Assembly: GCA_040616305.1 (NCBI GenBank)
Contig: CP159918.1
Span: 1 to 64,000 of the forward strand
DNA from: UBA1876 sp003446665
Lineage (GTDB): Bacteria; Synergistota; Synergistia; Synergistales; Thermovirgaceae
Direction: 5' to 3'
DNA: 64,000 nucleotides
Each line of letters begins with the position of its first letter. Within the stretch, counting starts at the first letter, position 1. The translations under genes were made by a program, and so were the position numbers. Shown one piece after another: positions 25,053 through 33,375 of this stretch. The notes beneath the pieces are model-generated. The model was not told the DNA's origin. It saw nothing but the letters and a program-made list of their open reading frames with translations, and did not search any database.

Positions 25053-25596
25053 TCGATCCGCGGGCCGGTTAGTCTGGATAAAGACAAAAATTTAAACCCG
25101 CGGATCGATGCCCCTGCTGGTGTCCGTTTGTTTCATATTACGTTACATGTAAATTCCGGGGCGCGGTTTTCCTCGATCCGCGGGCCGGTTAGTCTGGATA
25201 AAGACAAAAATTTAAACCCGCGGATCGATGCCCCTGCTGGTGTCCGTTTGTTTCATATTACGTTACATGTAAATTCCGGGGCGCGGTTTTCCTCGATCCG
25301 CGGGCCGGTTAGTCTGGATAAAGACAAAAATTTAAACCCGCGGATCGATGCCCCTGCTGGTGTCCGTTTGTTTCATATTACGTTACATGTAAATTCCGGG
25401 GCGCGGTTTTCCTCGATCCGCGGGCCGGTTAGTCTGGATAAAGACAAAAATTTAAACCCGCGGATCGATGCCCCTGCTGGTGTCCGTTTGTTTCATATTA
25501 CGTTACATGTAAATTCCGGGGCGCGGTTTTCCTCGATCCGCGGGCCGGTTAGTCTGGATAAAGACAAAAATTTAAACCCGCGGATCGATGCCCCTG
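25053..25596. repeat. 120-bp tandem repeat array, 4.5 perfect copies
   Basis: Four complete identical 120-bp units start at 25053, 25173, 25293 and 25413, plus a 64-bp partial unit from 25533 to 25596. Each unit holds a hairpin with 12-bp perfect arms, TCGATCCGCGGG and CCCGCGGATCGA, around a 32-base loop, and a separate palindrome TTACATGTAA. No mismatch is visible between copies, suggesting recent amplification or homogenisation. Because 120 is a multiple of three, one frame stays open, but that is probably incidental. Confidence 0.95.
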
Positions 25597-25615
25597 TGTT
25601 AGAATATACAAAAGA

Positions 25616-25702
25616 ACGGGGGAGCCGGTGGGACCGGCTGAGAGGGGGTTTTTAAACCCCGACCCCTTGAACCTGATCCGGGTCATGCCGGCGGAGGGAG
25701 TC
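25616..25702 (+). promoter_or_regulatory. TPP (THI-box) riboswitch
   Basis: The conserved elements are all present in order: GGGGGAGCC, GGCTGAGAGGGGG, a P3 stem closing AAACCCC, ACCCCTTGAACCTGATC, and the GGGTCATGCCGGCGGAGGGA end. It senses thiamine pyrophosphate and represses the thiamine genes downstream. A possible extended -10 (TGTTAGAAT, 25597-25605) lies at the junction with the tandem repeats, so the last repeat unit may hold part of the promoter. Confidence 0.95.
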
Positions 25703-25724
25703 ATATCAAGATATTCCCCTTTTC

Positions 25725-25763
25725 CCCTTCTTTCGCGGATGGCCCGTCGGAGGAGGGTTTTTT
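25725..25763 (+). terminator. Putative riboswitch-controlled terminator
   Basis: CCCTTCTTT (25725-25733) can pair, with some G-U pairs, with GGAGGAGGG (25749-25757), and six T follow at 25758-25763. Its position just after the TPP aptamer fits an attenuator. The same GGAGGAGGG is also the ribosome-binding site of the small reading frame at 25765, so the switch could act on translation instead. Confidence 0.45.
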
Positions 25764-25764
25764 C

Positions 25765-25899
25765 ATGTTCAGTTTCATTCCGACCGAAACTCGCGGCGGG
25801 ACCTGTTGTCCAGGGAATCACCCAAAAACGCCCGGTCGCTTTACTCCTCGACAGACGTCGGGATTTGTCCTCACGGCCGCACCGGTTGAAAAACGATGA
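25765..25899 (+). CDS. Short leader reading frame before thiW (44 codons)
   Basis: ATG at 25765 has GGAGGAGGG seven bases upstream. The frame runs 44 codons (MFSFIPTETRGGTCCPG and onward) and stops at 25897-25899, overlapping the thiW ATG as ATGA. I recognise no family. thiW itself has no good ribosome-binding site, so this frame may couple translation of thiW to the riboswitch. It may also simply be the true, divergent N-terminal context of the leader RNA. Confidence 0.4.
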   Translation: MFSFIPTETRGGTCCPGNHPKTPGRFTPRQTSGFVLTAAPVEKR

Positions 25900-26417
25900 G
25901 ATCCTGGGACAGGTTTTCTCTTGGAAAAGACGGCATACGCAAGGTTACCCTTGCGGGCCTCATGGCCGCCCTGGCGGTGCTTCTTTCCGGGTTTTCCATC
26001 CCCGTGGGCCCGACACGCTGTTTCCCCTTCCAGCATGCAGTAAACGCCGTCGCTGGGGTCTTGCTCGGTCCATGGTGGGCCGCAGGAGCCGCGTTTGCGT
26101 CCAGCTTCATAAGAAACATGCTGGGAACGGGGACGCTTTTCGCGTTTCCCGGCAGCATTCCAGGTGCGTTGGCCGTCGGCTTTGCCTGGAGGGTTTTCAG
26201 AAAGGACTGGGTCGCCCTCGCGGAACCGATCGGAACGGGCTTCGTCGGGGCATGGCTTTCGGCGGTAATAATCGCCCCTTCGATCGGCTCTACGGTGGGT
26301 TTCGGCATTCTCATGCCAGCTTTCATGGCAAGCAGCGTTCCCGGCGCCCTGCTTGGGTGGGCGGCGCTTGCCGTCCTCAGAAAGGCCGGAATCAAAAAAG
26401 TGGGTGATAACGGATGA
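25896..26417 (+). CDS. thiW: ThiW, thiamine-precursor (thiazole) transporter S component
   Basis: The 173-residue product is a small hydrophobic protein with about five membrane helices. It carries ThiW-family landmarks, including SIPVGPTRCFPFQHAVNAVAGVLLGPWW in parts, FIRNMLGTGTLFAFPGSIPGAL and GSTVGFGILMPAFMASS. ThiW is predicted to be the substrate-binding unit of an energy-coupling-factor importer for hydroxyethylthiazole. No ECF ATPase is nearby, so it probably uses shared EcfAAT units. It lies under TPP riboswitch control. Confidence 0.9.
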   Translation: MRSWDRFSLGKDGIRKVTLAGLMAALAVLLSGFSIPVGPTRCFPFQHAVNAVAGVLLGPWWAAGAAFASSFIRNMLGTGTLFAFPGSIPGALAVGFAWRVFRKDWVALAEPIGTGFVGAWLSAVIIAPSIGSTVGFGILMPAFMASSVPGALLGWAALAVLRKAGIKKVGDNG

Positions 26418-27247
26418 AAGAAAAATCTCAGAAAGACTGCATGTACCGGGGCATCGCGCTGAGTGTGGCCGGAAGCGACTCCGGCGGCGGTGCGGGTATA
26501 CAGGCCGATCTGAAGACCTTTGCGGCCCTCAGGGTCTTCGGTACCACGGCGATCACCGCCTTGACGGCACAAAACAGCCTGGGCGTGCATCACGTCGAGG
26601 CGGCCTCGCCCGAGAGCGTGAGGCTCCAGATGGGTGCGGTCCTCCTGGACTTTCCCGTGGGGGCCGCTAAAACGGGCATGCTCGCCGAAAGGGCCATCGT
26701 GGAGACGGTGGCTTCGGCTTTCAGGGAATACGGCGTGAAGAACCTGGTCGTGGATCCCGTGATGGTCGCCCAGTCGGGGGACCCGCTTCTGGCCGAAAGG
26801 GCTGAAGAAACCATCAGGGAGCGTCTCATCCCCCTCGCTACGCTGGTTACGCCCAACCTGCCCGAGGCCGAACGCCTGGCGGGATTTCCCGTAAAAACCC
26901 TGAAAGAGATGGAAGATGCCGCCGAAAGGATTATGAAAATGGGCGCCAGGGCAGTACTGGTAAAAGGCGGCCACGGGGAGGATGAGGTGGTCACCGACCT
27001 TTTTCACGACGGAAGTGTTCGGGTTTTCCGGCACGAAAGAATAGCCACCACGAACACCCACGGCACTGGGTGCACGCTGAGCGCCGCGATAGCCGCTGAA
27101 CTGGCCGCGGGATGCTCCCTTCTGCAAGCGGTGGAAAGAGGCCTTGAATATCTCCAGGCTGCCTTGAGGCGGGGTTTCAAACCGGGGCGCGGTTTCGGCC
27201 CCGTGGGACATGCCGTTTCCATGCCGTGGCTGGAGGAATCGCCATGA
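26414..27247 (+). CDS. thiD: Hydroxymethylpyrimidine/phosphomethylpyrimidine kinase
   Basis: ThiD phosphorylates HMP to HMP-P and HMP-PP, the pyrimidine half of thiamine. The 277-residue product has the ribokinase-like motifs VAGSDSGGGAGIQADLKTF (substrate site), VVDPVMVAQSGDPLL, TPNLPEAERL, AVLVKGGH and the anion-hole/catalytic HGTGCTLSAAIAA. It overlaps thiW and thiM by ATGA at each end, showing a tightly coupled thiW-thiD-thiM-thiE order. It lacks the TenA fusion found in some lineages. Confidence 0.95.
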   Translation: MKEKSQKDCMYRGIALSVAGSDSGGGAGIQADLKTFAALRVFGTTAITALTAQNSLGVHHVEAASPESVRLQMGAVLLDFPVGAAKTGMLAERAIVETVASAFREYGVKNLVVDPVMVAQSGDPLLAERAEETIRERLIPLATLVTPNLPEAERLAGFPVKTLKEMEDAAERIMKMGARAVLVKGGHGEDEVVTDLFHDGSVRVFRHERIATTNTHGTGCTLSAAIAAELAAGCSLLQAVERGLEYLQAALRRGFKPGRGFGPVGHAVSMPWLEESP

Positions 27248-28071
27248 GGCACCCGACGGACCCCGGAGAGGTCTGGATGGCGGTGAGAAAAAAGCGACCC
27301 CTGGTCTACCAGCTGACCAGCGCTGTGGCCGCAGCATTCCAGGCCGAGGTGACCGCCGCCGTAGGCGCTTCGCCGGTCATGTCCGCTCACCCCAAAGAGG
27401 CCAGGGTCATTGCTTCTGCGGCGGACGCGCTGCTTTTGAACACCGGGATGCCCAATGATGCGTCGGTCGAGTCCTTCAACGAGGCTTTGGCCGGACTGCC
27501 AAAGGAAAGGCCCTGCCTTTTGGACCCGGTGGGATACGGAGTTTCACCCTGGAGGACGGCCTGGATAGATTCGATCGTCTTAAGCGGGAGGGTCACCGCG
27601 CTGAAGGGAAACGGAGCCGAGATGGCAAGACTTGGAGGAACAGGGGGAAGGCTCAGGGGCGTGGAAAGTTCAAAAGCCCCGAAGCTCGAAGAAGCCATGG
27701 CGCGAATCGCAAAAATGGAGGGCGGCCCTTCCGTGGCCATAGCAACGGGAGCAACTGACATGCTTGCAGAAGGGGGGAGGCTCTGGAAGGTCAGGGGAGG
27801 TTCTTCTTTTTTGCCCCTTTTACCGGCAAGCGGCTGCGCCCTGGGCAGCGTAGCGGCGGCCTGCCTGTGCGTGGCCGAGCCCCTTTCGGCCTGTCTCGCA
27901 GCCCTTTTGGCCTTCCGCATGGCGGCGGAGCGAGCCGAAGGGTCACCATGGCCCGCTTCTTGGAAAAATGCATTTCTCGACGCCCTCGCCGCTTTGAAAC
28001 CGTACGAGCTTTCCGAAGGCATGAGATCCCGCACCGAGGGACCCCTTGAATTTTGCAAGGAGGCCGAATAA
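27244..28071 (+). CDS. thiM: Hydroxyethylthiazole kinase
   Basis: ThiM phosphorylates salvaged hydroxyethylthiazole. The 275-residue product begins with RKKRPLVYQLTSAVAAAFQAEVTAAVGASPVMS (read in parts), and has LDPVGYG, VTALKGNGAEMA, VAIATGATDML and the C-terminal ASGCALGSVAAA catalytic region. In the typical ThiM start the segment is L-V-H-x-I-T-N; here it is L-V-Y-Q-L-T-S, a noticeable divergence. The ATG at 27244 follows TGGAGGAATCGCC. Its last approximately 80 bases are duplicated at 29190-29276. Confidence 0.88.
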   Translation: MRHPTDPGEVWMAVRKKRPLVYQLTSAVAAAFQAEVTAAVGASPVMSAHPKEARVIASAADALLLNTGMPNDASVESFNEALAGLPKERPCLLDPVGYGVSPWRTAWIDSIVLSGRVTALKGNGAEMARLGGTGGRLRGVESSKAPKLEEAMARIAKMEGGPSVAIATGATDMLAEGGRLWKVRGGSSFLPLLPASGCALGSVAAACLCVAEPLSACLAALLAFRMAAERAEGSPWPASWKNAFLDALAALKPYELSEGMRSRTEGPLEFCKEAE

Positions 28072-28274
28072 TGAAGCTCCTTTCTGAAAGACTCAGGCTT
28101 TATGTAATACCGGATCCCATACAAGGCCGCGGCCTCTCGCTGGAGGAGCAGGCCGGGTTGGCGCTCGAAGGGGGTGCGACGGCGAAGTTCGGGAAGATCC
28201 TCGGACCGTCGAAGATTCACCGTGATTTGTTCACAGCTACCCCGTGTTTTGGGATGAATGGCGTTCGTCTATAA
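28071..28274 (+). pseudogene. thiE copy 1, internally deleted
   Basis: The first 37 codons match the intact thiE at 29277 almost perfectly up to LALEGGATA. The sequence then jumps to the gene's last codons (KFGKILGPS), losing about 165 codons of the catalytic core. The original stop region is also altered, so the frame runs on to 28274. It cannot encode a functional thiamine-phosphate synthase. It still has the native TAATG junction with thiM. Confidence 0.9.
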
Positions 28275-28307
28275 TTGTGGAAAAGGAACGGCCTGGGAGA
28301 GAAAGAA

Positions 28308-28598
28308 ATGAAACGTCAGGAGATAATCCGGAAGATCCTGGAAAACGAAAAAAACATAAGAGACCTTGGAGTTGAAACACTATTTCTCTTCGGGTCTGCA
28401 GTTCGTGGTGACCTGTTGCCCGAGAGCGATATTGATATTCTGGTTTCCTTTGCAGTTCCGGCTGATTACCGGAAATACATAAACCTGAAGTTTTTTCTTG
28501 AGGAAATCCTCGACAGGCCCGTCGATCTGGTCATGGAATCGGCGCTGAAACCCCGCATCAGAAAGAAAGTTGAAAGCGAGATGATACGTGTTGCGTGA
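28308..28598 (+). CDS. mntA: MntA-type minimal nucleotidyltransferase antitoxin
   Basis: The 96-residue product is a minimal nucleotidyltransferase: GS motif G29-S30 in FLFGSAVRG and the metal-binding pair D41-x-D43 in SDIDILV. In characterised pairs MntA neutralises the HEPN RNase HepT by adding AMP units to a tyrosine beside the active site. The gene overlaps hepT by 11 bases. It sits in the middle of a collapsed duplication of thiE-arsM-mcp, suggesting arrival by insertion. Confidence 0.88.
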   Translation: MKRQEIIRKILENEKNIRDLGVETLFLFGSAVRGDLLPESDIDILVSFAVPADYRKYINLKFFLEEILDRPVDLVMESALKPRIRKKVESEMIRVA

Positions 28599-28932
28599 CC
28601 CGGAACTGCTTCTGGAGGATATTCTGGAATGTGCGGAGAAAATATCCCGATATACCCTGGATGTTTCGAAAAACGAGTTCGAAGCGGACACCATGATTCA
28701 GGATGCAGTGATCCGGAACCTGGAAATTATTGGAGAAGCGGTCAACAAAATCCCAAGTGAATTCCGAAAAAGACATTCTGACCTTCCCTGGAGAGAAATC
28801 GCCGCCCTCAGGAATATCCTTGCCCATGCATATTTTGGCCTGGACCTTGAGATCATCTGGAATCTTGCCACGAAGGAAACTCCGGACCTAGGCAAAAAGA
28901 TAAGGGCAATTCTCGAGACGGAATCCTTTTAA
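28588..28932 (+). CDS. hepT: HepT-type HEPN ribonuclease toxin (DUF86)
   Basis: The 114-residue helical protein carries the HEPN active site R75-x4-H80 and the adjacent Tyr82 (RNILAHAY), which is the residue AMPylated by MntA in studied systems. The start GTG overlaps the mntA end, as is usual for the pair. The toxin is an RNase probably acting on tRNA or mRNA. Both key residues are intact. Confidence 0.9.
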   Translation: MLRDPELLLEDILECAEKISRYTLDVSKNEFEADTMIQDAVIRNLEIIGEAVNKIPSEFRKRHSDLPWREIAALRNILAHAYFGLDLEIIWNLATKETPDLGKKIRAILETESF

Positions 28933-28939
28933 ATAACCC

Positions 28940-29276
28940 TTTCCTTGGCCTGGTCTTTCCCCGGGAGGACGAATGGCTGTTTCCGACATGGTCTTCATCA
29001 GGGCGGTTCCCGAAGAAGTGAAAAAAAAGCCTTTGCGCCTGGGCCGGTTGAGTGGCCGGGGCTCTGCCGGAGGCAGAATAAGTGACCATGCTGGAAGAAA
29101 GGGAGAGGGTAACTTGTTTTCAGGAGGAGGCTACGAACCTGGCCATAAACGGTGTAGAGAAGATCACCGGCGTCATCGCAGAAACAGCAACACGCCGCTT
29201 TGAAACCGTACGAGCTTTCCGAAGGCATGAGATCCCGCACCGAGGGACCCCTTGAATTTTGCAAGGAGGCCGAATA
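28940..29276 (+). repeat. Mosaic of gene fragments (arsM, mcp, thiM ends) from a collapsed duplication
   Basis: Three fragments lie end to end. 28955-29130 copies part of the arsenite methyltransferase gene at 30607-30810, with small deletions and frame changes. 29133-29190 copies part of the mcp gene around 31480-31600. 29190-29276 copies the last approximately 80 bases of thiM (27990-28071). Together with the thiE remnant this indicates an ancestral tandem duplication whose first copy decayed. No intact gene lies here. Confidence 0.85.
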
Positions 29277-29909
29277 ATGAAGCTTCTTTCTGAAAGACTC
29301 AGGCTTTATGTAATACCGGATCCCATACAAGGCCGCGGCCTCTCGCTGGAGGAGCAGGCCGGGTTGGCGCTCGAAGGGGGCGCGACGGCCCTGCAGCTCC
29401 GTCACAAGGAAGCAGACTCCATAGACCTTTATCACGAAGCGCTGGCTCTCCGGAAACTTTGTGATGAATATGGTGCCCTTTTCATCGTCGACGACAGGCT
29501 TGATATCGCCCTCGCGGCCGGGGCCGACGGCGTCCACCTCGGCGCCAAAGACCTTCCGGTGGCTGCGGCCCGGAGCCTGGCGCCCGAGGGTTTCATCATT
29601 GGGGCCACGGCCCGAACGCCCGAGACGGCCACGGCGGCTGAAAAGGCTGGTGCGGACTACCTTGGAGTGGGGGCGGTATTTCCTACCGAAAGCAAAAAGG
29701 ACACCAGGGTCATCGGCCTGGAGGGCCTTCGGAAAGTGGTATGTGCCACGTCGCTACCCTGCGTCGCCATCGGGGGTATAAGGCCTGATAACGTGACGGA
29801 AGTTCTTTCTGCCGGCGTCGTGGGCGTGGCCGTCATAGGCGCCGTTGTCGGGGCTTGTGACATCCCCGCTGCGGCGGCGAAGTTCGGGAAGGTTCTCGGA
29901 CCGTCATAA
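29277..29909 (+). CDS. thiE: Thiamine-phosphate synthase (intact copy)
   Basis: ThiE joins HMP-PP and thiazole phosphate to give thiamine phosphate. The 210-residue TIM barrel has TALQLRHKEADS, LFIVDDRLDIALAAGADGVHLGAKDLP, FIIGATART, GADYLGVGAVFPTESKKDT and VAIGGIRPDNVTEVLSAG, all expected for ThiE. It starts with GCAAGGAGGCCGAATA upstream, which is the duplicated thiM end, so it is now separated from thiW-thiD-thiM by about 1.2 kb including the toxin-antitoxin pair. Confidence 0.95.
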   Translation: MKLLSERLRLYVIPDPIQGRGLSLEEQAGLALEGGATALQLRHKEADSIDLYHEALALRKLCDEYGALFIVDDRLDIALAAGADGVHLGAKDLPVAAARSLAPEGFIIGATARTPETATAAEKAGADYLGVGAVFPTESKKDTRVIGLEGLRKVVCATSLPCVAIGGIRPDNVTEVLSAGVVGVAVIGAVVGACDIPAAAAKFGKVLGPS

Positions 29910-30103
29910 AAGCACTCCCCGTGCCTAACAGAAGATTCACCGTGATTTGTTCACAGGTACCCCAGGTTTTGGGATGAATGGAGTTCGTCAATTGTGGAAA
30001 AGGAACGACACCGGCGGTACCCGAGGCCCGACGGGAAATGGTGGCCGAAGCAGTGGCGCCGAAAAAACGACGAGAATCTTCTCGAAAGGGGATCGGTAGA
30101 AGA

Positions 30104-30907
30104 ATGGACAACCTCAGGGAGGAAATCAGGAAGAAATACGCCGGGGCGGTGAGTTCAGGCTCGTGCTGCTGTGGTTCGGGCGAGTGTTGCTCCACGGGAA
30201 GCGATCCCATTACGAGTGACATCTACACCGAGGAAGAACTCTCGAAGATACCCGAAAAAGCGAGGGCCAAGTCCTTTGGATGCGGAAGTCCTACAAGAAA
30301 GGCCGGCATTAAAAAGGGGGAACGGATCCTGGACCTGGGGTGCGGAACGGGCCTCGATGCCTTTCTTGCCGCCCTGGAAACCGGACCCCAAGGCAAGGTC
30401 TGGGGTCTGGACATGACGGACGAGATGCTGGAAGAGGCCAGGGCAAACCGGAAGGCGTGGGGACTTGAAAACGTTTCCTTCATTAAGGGCTACCTGGAAG
30501 ACATTCCCTTGCCCGACGGCACTGTCGACGTCGTGATTTCCAACTGTGTCATCAATCTTTCGCCCGAAAAGGAAAAGGTATTTCGCGAGATATACAGGGT
30601 CCTTTCACCGGGAGGACGAATGGCCGTTGCCGACATGGTCTTCATCAGGGCGGTTCCCGAAGAAGTGAAAAAAAGCCTTTGCGCCTGGGCCGGTTGCGTG
30701 GCCGGGGCTCTGCCGGAGGCAGAATACGTGACCATGCTGGAAGAAGCAGGTTTTTCCGATATCTCCATAAAAAGGGAGAGGGTAATTTATTTTCAGGAGG
30801 AGGAGCTGAAAAGCCTTTTTCCGGACCTGAACCCGGAAGTTGCCCGTTACATCAGCGGGTCGCTGGCCAGTGCCTTTGTTTATGCTCGCAAGAATGTCGG
30901 CATGTAA
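30104..30907 (+). CDS. arsM: Arsenite S-adenosylmethionine methyltransferase
   Basis: The 267-residue product starts with a cysteine-rich segment (GSCCCGSGECC) typical of ArsM proteins. It has the SAM-binding motif ILDLGCGTGLDAFLAAL, a Cys in SNCVINLSPEKE, and cysteines in SLCAWAGCVAGAL. ArsM methylates As(III) to volatile or less retained species. I use the ATG at 30104; upstream in-frame codons to 29978 lie in intergenic sequence shared with the duplication. An mcp gene follows after a terminator. Confidence 0.9.
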   Translation: MDNLREEIRKKYAGAVSSGSCCCGSGECCSTGSDPITSDIYTEEELSKIPEKARAKSFGCGSPTRKAGIKKGERILDLGCGTGLDAFLAALETGPQGKVWGLDMTDEMLEEARANRKAWGLENVSFIKGYLEDIPLPDGTVDVVISNCVINLSPEKEKVFREIYRVLSPGGRMAVADMVFIRAVPEEVKKSLCAWAGCVAGALPEAEYVTMLEEAGFSDISIKRERVIYFQEEELKSLFPDLNPEVARYISGSLASAFVYARKNVGM

Positions 30908-30999
30908 ACCCGGGCACGAGGGTATGCGACCTTCGTGAACGGCCCCGTGTTTCGAGGGTTGCTCTTTGGTGCGTCAACCAGGGGAACAAGACAAAAAAA

Positions 31000-31027
31000 T
31001 GCAGCCGCTCCGGCGGCTGCATTTTTT
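31000..31027. terminator. Rho-independent terminator (either strand) after arsM
   Basis: TGCAGCCGC (31000-31008) and GCGGCTGCA (31013-31021) form a nine-base-pair stem with a TCCG loop. It is followed by six T on the plus strand and preceded by seven A, so it could end transcription in both directions. Confidence 0.85.
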
Positions 31028-31182
31028 GAATGCGAGGAGCGCGGCTCTTAAACTTTTCACAAGGGATATGGTCGTCGTCTTGAACAACAAGGGGCACAAT
31101 CTTGCTTGTAACAGCGGCTGTCGCTGGTAAATCAGCTCGAAAGACAAGAGGCTTTCATGCAAGACAAAAAGGAGGGTCCGCC

Positions 31183-33318
31183 TTGCTCAGAAACATGAAA
31201 ATCGGTACGCGCCTGGTCGTCGGTTTTGCCATCATCATCGCGATTTTCGCCGGAGCGACCATGTTTTCCTGGAGCAGCTTCAGCCAGATAGAAAAGGACA
31301 CCAGGGAACTGGCCGAAATACGTTTTCGCGAAATAGACCTGACGTCGGAAATTCAACGAACCCTCCTGGAAGCGGCGGCTTCATACACTCAATATGTCCT
31401 TTCGGGCGAAAAGGAACTTTTTGAACGGGGAAACAATATGCTCGCCGAAACGGAAAAACTGGTGGCCGAGGCTACGAGCCTGGCCATGGACCGCGAAGGG
31501 CTCGAAGAGCTGAGACAGGGAAGTATGGAGGCCTCCGGCGCGATAGCTCTTCTGAAAAACGGTGTACGGAAGATCACCGGCGCCATCGCGGAAATGGAAA
31601 CAAGCCGCGTTGAGATGGAAGAAGCCTTGTCGATCCTGGAGGAGAACATTTCCGCCTATGTGCAAGGTGAGCGCAAGGAAGTGCAGAAACAGGTGGAGCT
31701 CGGGCTTGCCGCGAGCGCCATCATGAACAGGATCGACAAGATGGAAAAGGCGCGGGGCATCCTTTGGGAGTTCGGGCGGATAAACGCCGATTTCTACAGC
31801 GCCCAGGCCCTCAACGAAAGAGAGCGTGTGGGAAAGTCCCTGGAAAGGTTGCCTGAACTGGAAAGCGAGGTAGAGGCTCTCCGAAAGGCAAGTTACATGC
31901 TGGAGGCAAAAAAACAGCTGGGCCTGGTGGTTGAAGCGATCGAAAACTACAGGGAAGCCGCCGAGCGTTTCGTGACGAACTGGTCGGAATTGCAGGAATT
32001 TACGTCCGATATGGAGCGAAGGGCCAGAGATACGGGGGAATCGGCACTTGAAATCAACAAAAAAGCCTTCGCCAAGGCAAACGACCTGGCAACGGCCGTT
32101 GTGGGCAAGCTCGGCAGGAACCTCAAAATAACCCTGACGGTGCTTGTCGCCGTAGCCGTCATCGCCGTGGTGATCACCATGGTGATCACCAGAAGCATCA
32201 AAAGGCCCATCAAATCCATTTCGGACATGGCAAAGCGCGCGGGTTCCGGGGACCTGGCTGTTTCTATGGCGGATTACGACTTCCCCTTCGCGGACGAGAT
32301 TCACGATCTTGCCGTGGAAATGGAGAAAATGATAGATGGCCAGAGAAGGATCCTTGAAGCCATAAGGGACGAGGCACAAAAGAGCGAGGATCGCGCCGAC
32401 AAGTTGAGCGACCTGTCGGCTACGGTGAGGGAAGCCATGGACCGGATACAAAAAGCCGTGGAAGAGCTGGGTTCTCTAACGGAGACCAACGCCGCGTCGT
32501 TGCAGGAAACGAACGCGGGGGTGGAGGAAGTCTCGAGCGGAGCAAAACAGGTTGCAGAATCAGCCTCCGAGGCTGCGGAACTGTCGACCCGCACCAGAAA
32601 AACAGGAGAAGAGGCGGCCGAATTCATCGAAGGGGTGGTAAGGGAAGTTCTGGGTACTTCGGAGCAGGCCCAAAAGGGAGCCCTATCTATTCAGCAGCTT
32701 TCGGATTCGGTGGCAAAGATCACCTCTTTCGTGAGCACCATAGGCGACATCGCCGAACAGACGAATCTACTGGCCCTTAACGCGGCGATAGAGGCGGCAA
32801 GGGCGGGAGAACACGGCCGGGGATTTGCCGTCGTGGCCGAGGAAGTCAGAAAGCTGGCGGCGGACTCGAACGAAGCCGCCAAAGAGATAGGAACACTTAT
32901 TGACGTCCTTTCGGATAAGACGAAGGAATCGGCCGACGTCATTCTGGCTTCCGTGGAGACCATGAAAGAAACGGCCAAAAGGGCGGACGAAAGCAGGGAA
33001 AACATCAATAAGGTTCTCGAGCATGTGCGTTCCATCGATGAAGCGATCATGTCCATAGCTTCGGCGGCGCAGGAGCAGGCGGCTGCCAGCCGTGAGATAG
33101 CCGAAGCAGTGGAGCAGGTAACGGACGCCAACAACGAGGTCGTGGAAAAAGTGGAAGGCATCCACACCTCCTCACTCTCGACCAGCGAAATGTCACTCCG
33201 TGTCGCCGAAGAGGCTCACGGAATGAAAGAAAACTCTGACAAGCTGAACCGGCTTCTGGAGGGGTTCAAGCTCGAAAGATCCGAGTCCCTGGAAAAAAAA
33301 GATACGAGCCAAGCGTAG
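31183..33318 (+). CDS. Methyl-accepting chemotaxis protein
   Basis: The 711-residue receptor has an N-terminal membrane helix (about residues 10-35) and a long periplasmic helical sensor with conserved E and K heptads. A second helix (about 320-345, LTVLVAVAVIAVVITMVI) is followed by a HAMP domain and a cytoplasmic signalling domain with the hairpin tip IGDIAEQTNLLALNAAIEAA in part. It reports ligands to CheA/CheW. The start is TTG at 31183 because GGAGGG is at 31171-31176; ATG at 31195 is too distant. No che genes are nearby, so it is an orphan receptor here. Confidence 0.93.
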   Translation: MLRNMKIGTRLVVGFAIIIAIFAGATMFSWSSFSQIEKDTRELAEIRFREIDLTSEIQRTLLEAAASYTQYVLSGEKELFERGNNMLAETEKLVAEATSLAMDREGLEELRQGSMEASGAIALLKNGVRKITGAIAEMETSRVEMEEALSILEENISAYVQGERKEVQKQVELGLAASAIMNRIDKMEKARGILWEFGRINADFYSAQALNERERVGKSLERLPELESEVEALRKASYMLEAKKQLGLVVEAIENYREAAERFVTNWSELQEFTSDMERRARDTGESALEINKKAFAKANDLATAVVGKLGRNLKITLTVLVAVAVIAVVITMVITRSIKRPIKSISDMAKRAGSGDLAVSMADYDFPFADEIHDLAVEMEKMIDGQRRILEAIRDEAQKSEDRADKLSDLSATVREAMDRIQKAVEELGSLTETNAASLQETNAGVEEVSSGAKQVAESASEAAELSTRTRKTGEEAAEFIEGVVREVLGTSEQAQKGALSIQQLSDSVAKITSFVSTIGDIAEQTNLLALNAAIEAARAGEHGRGFAVVAEEVRKLAADSNEAAKEIGTLIDVLSDKTKESADVILASVETMKETAKRADESRENINKVLEHVRSIDEAIMSIASAAQEQAAASREIAEAVEQVTDANNEVVEKVEGIHTSSLSTSEMSLRVAEEAHGMKENSDKLNRLLEGFKLERSESLEKKDTSQA

Positions 33319-33334
33319 ATTTCAGGTTTTAAAG

Positions 33335-33368
33335 GGCGACCCCGTGTTTCCGGGTCGCCTTGTTTTTG
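33335..33368 (+). terminator. Terminator after mcp
   Basis: GGCGACCC (33335-33342) and GGGTCGCC (33352-33359) form a stem followed by TTGTTTTTG. It separates mcp from the converging phoR gene. Confidence 0.75.
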
Positions 33369-33375
33369 CAATCCC

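Noticed and set aside
25053..25596. CRISPR array
   Set aside because: Repeats are contiguous 120-bp identical units without variable spacers, and no cas genes are present.
25128..25655. 175-codon open frame made of 40-residue perfect repeats
   Set aside because: It exists only because the DNA unit is 120 bases (40 codons). It has no ribosome-binding site, runs into the riboswitch, and the hairpin structure explains conservation better than protein coding.
25871..27337. 488-codon minus-strand frame opposite thiW and thiD
   Set aside because: It is antisense to well-supported genes and rich in R, G, P and H, as expected from the reverse complement of GC-rich coding sequence.
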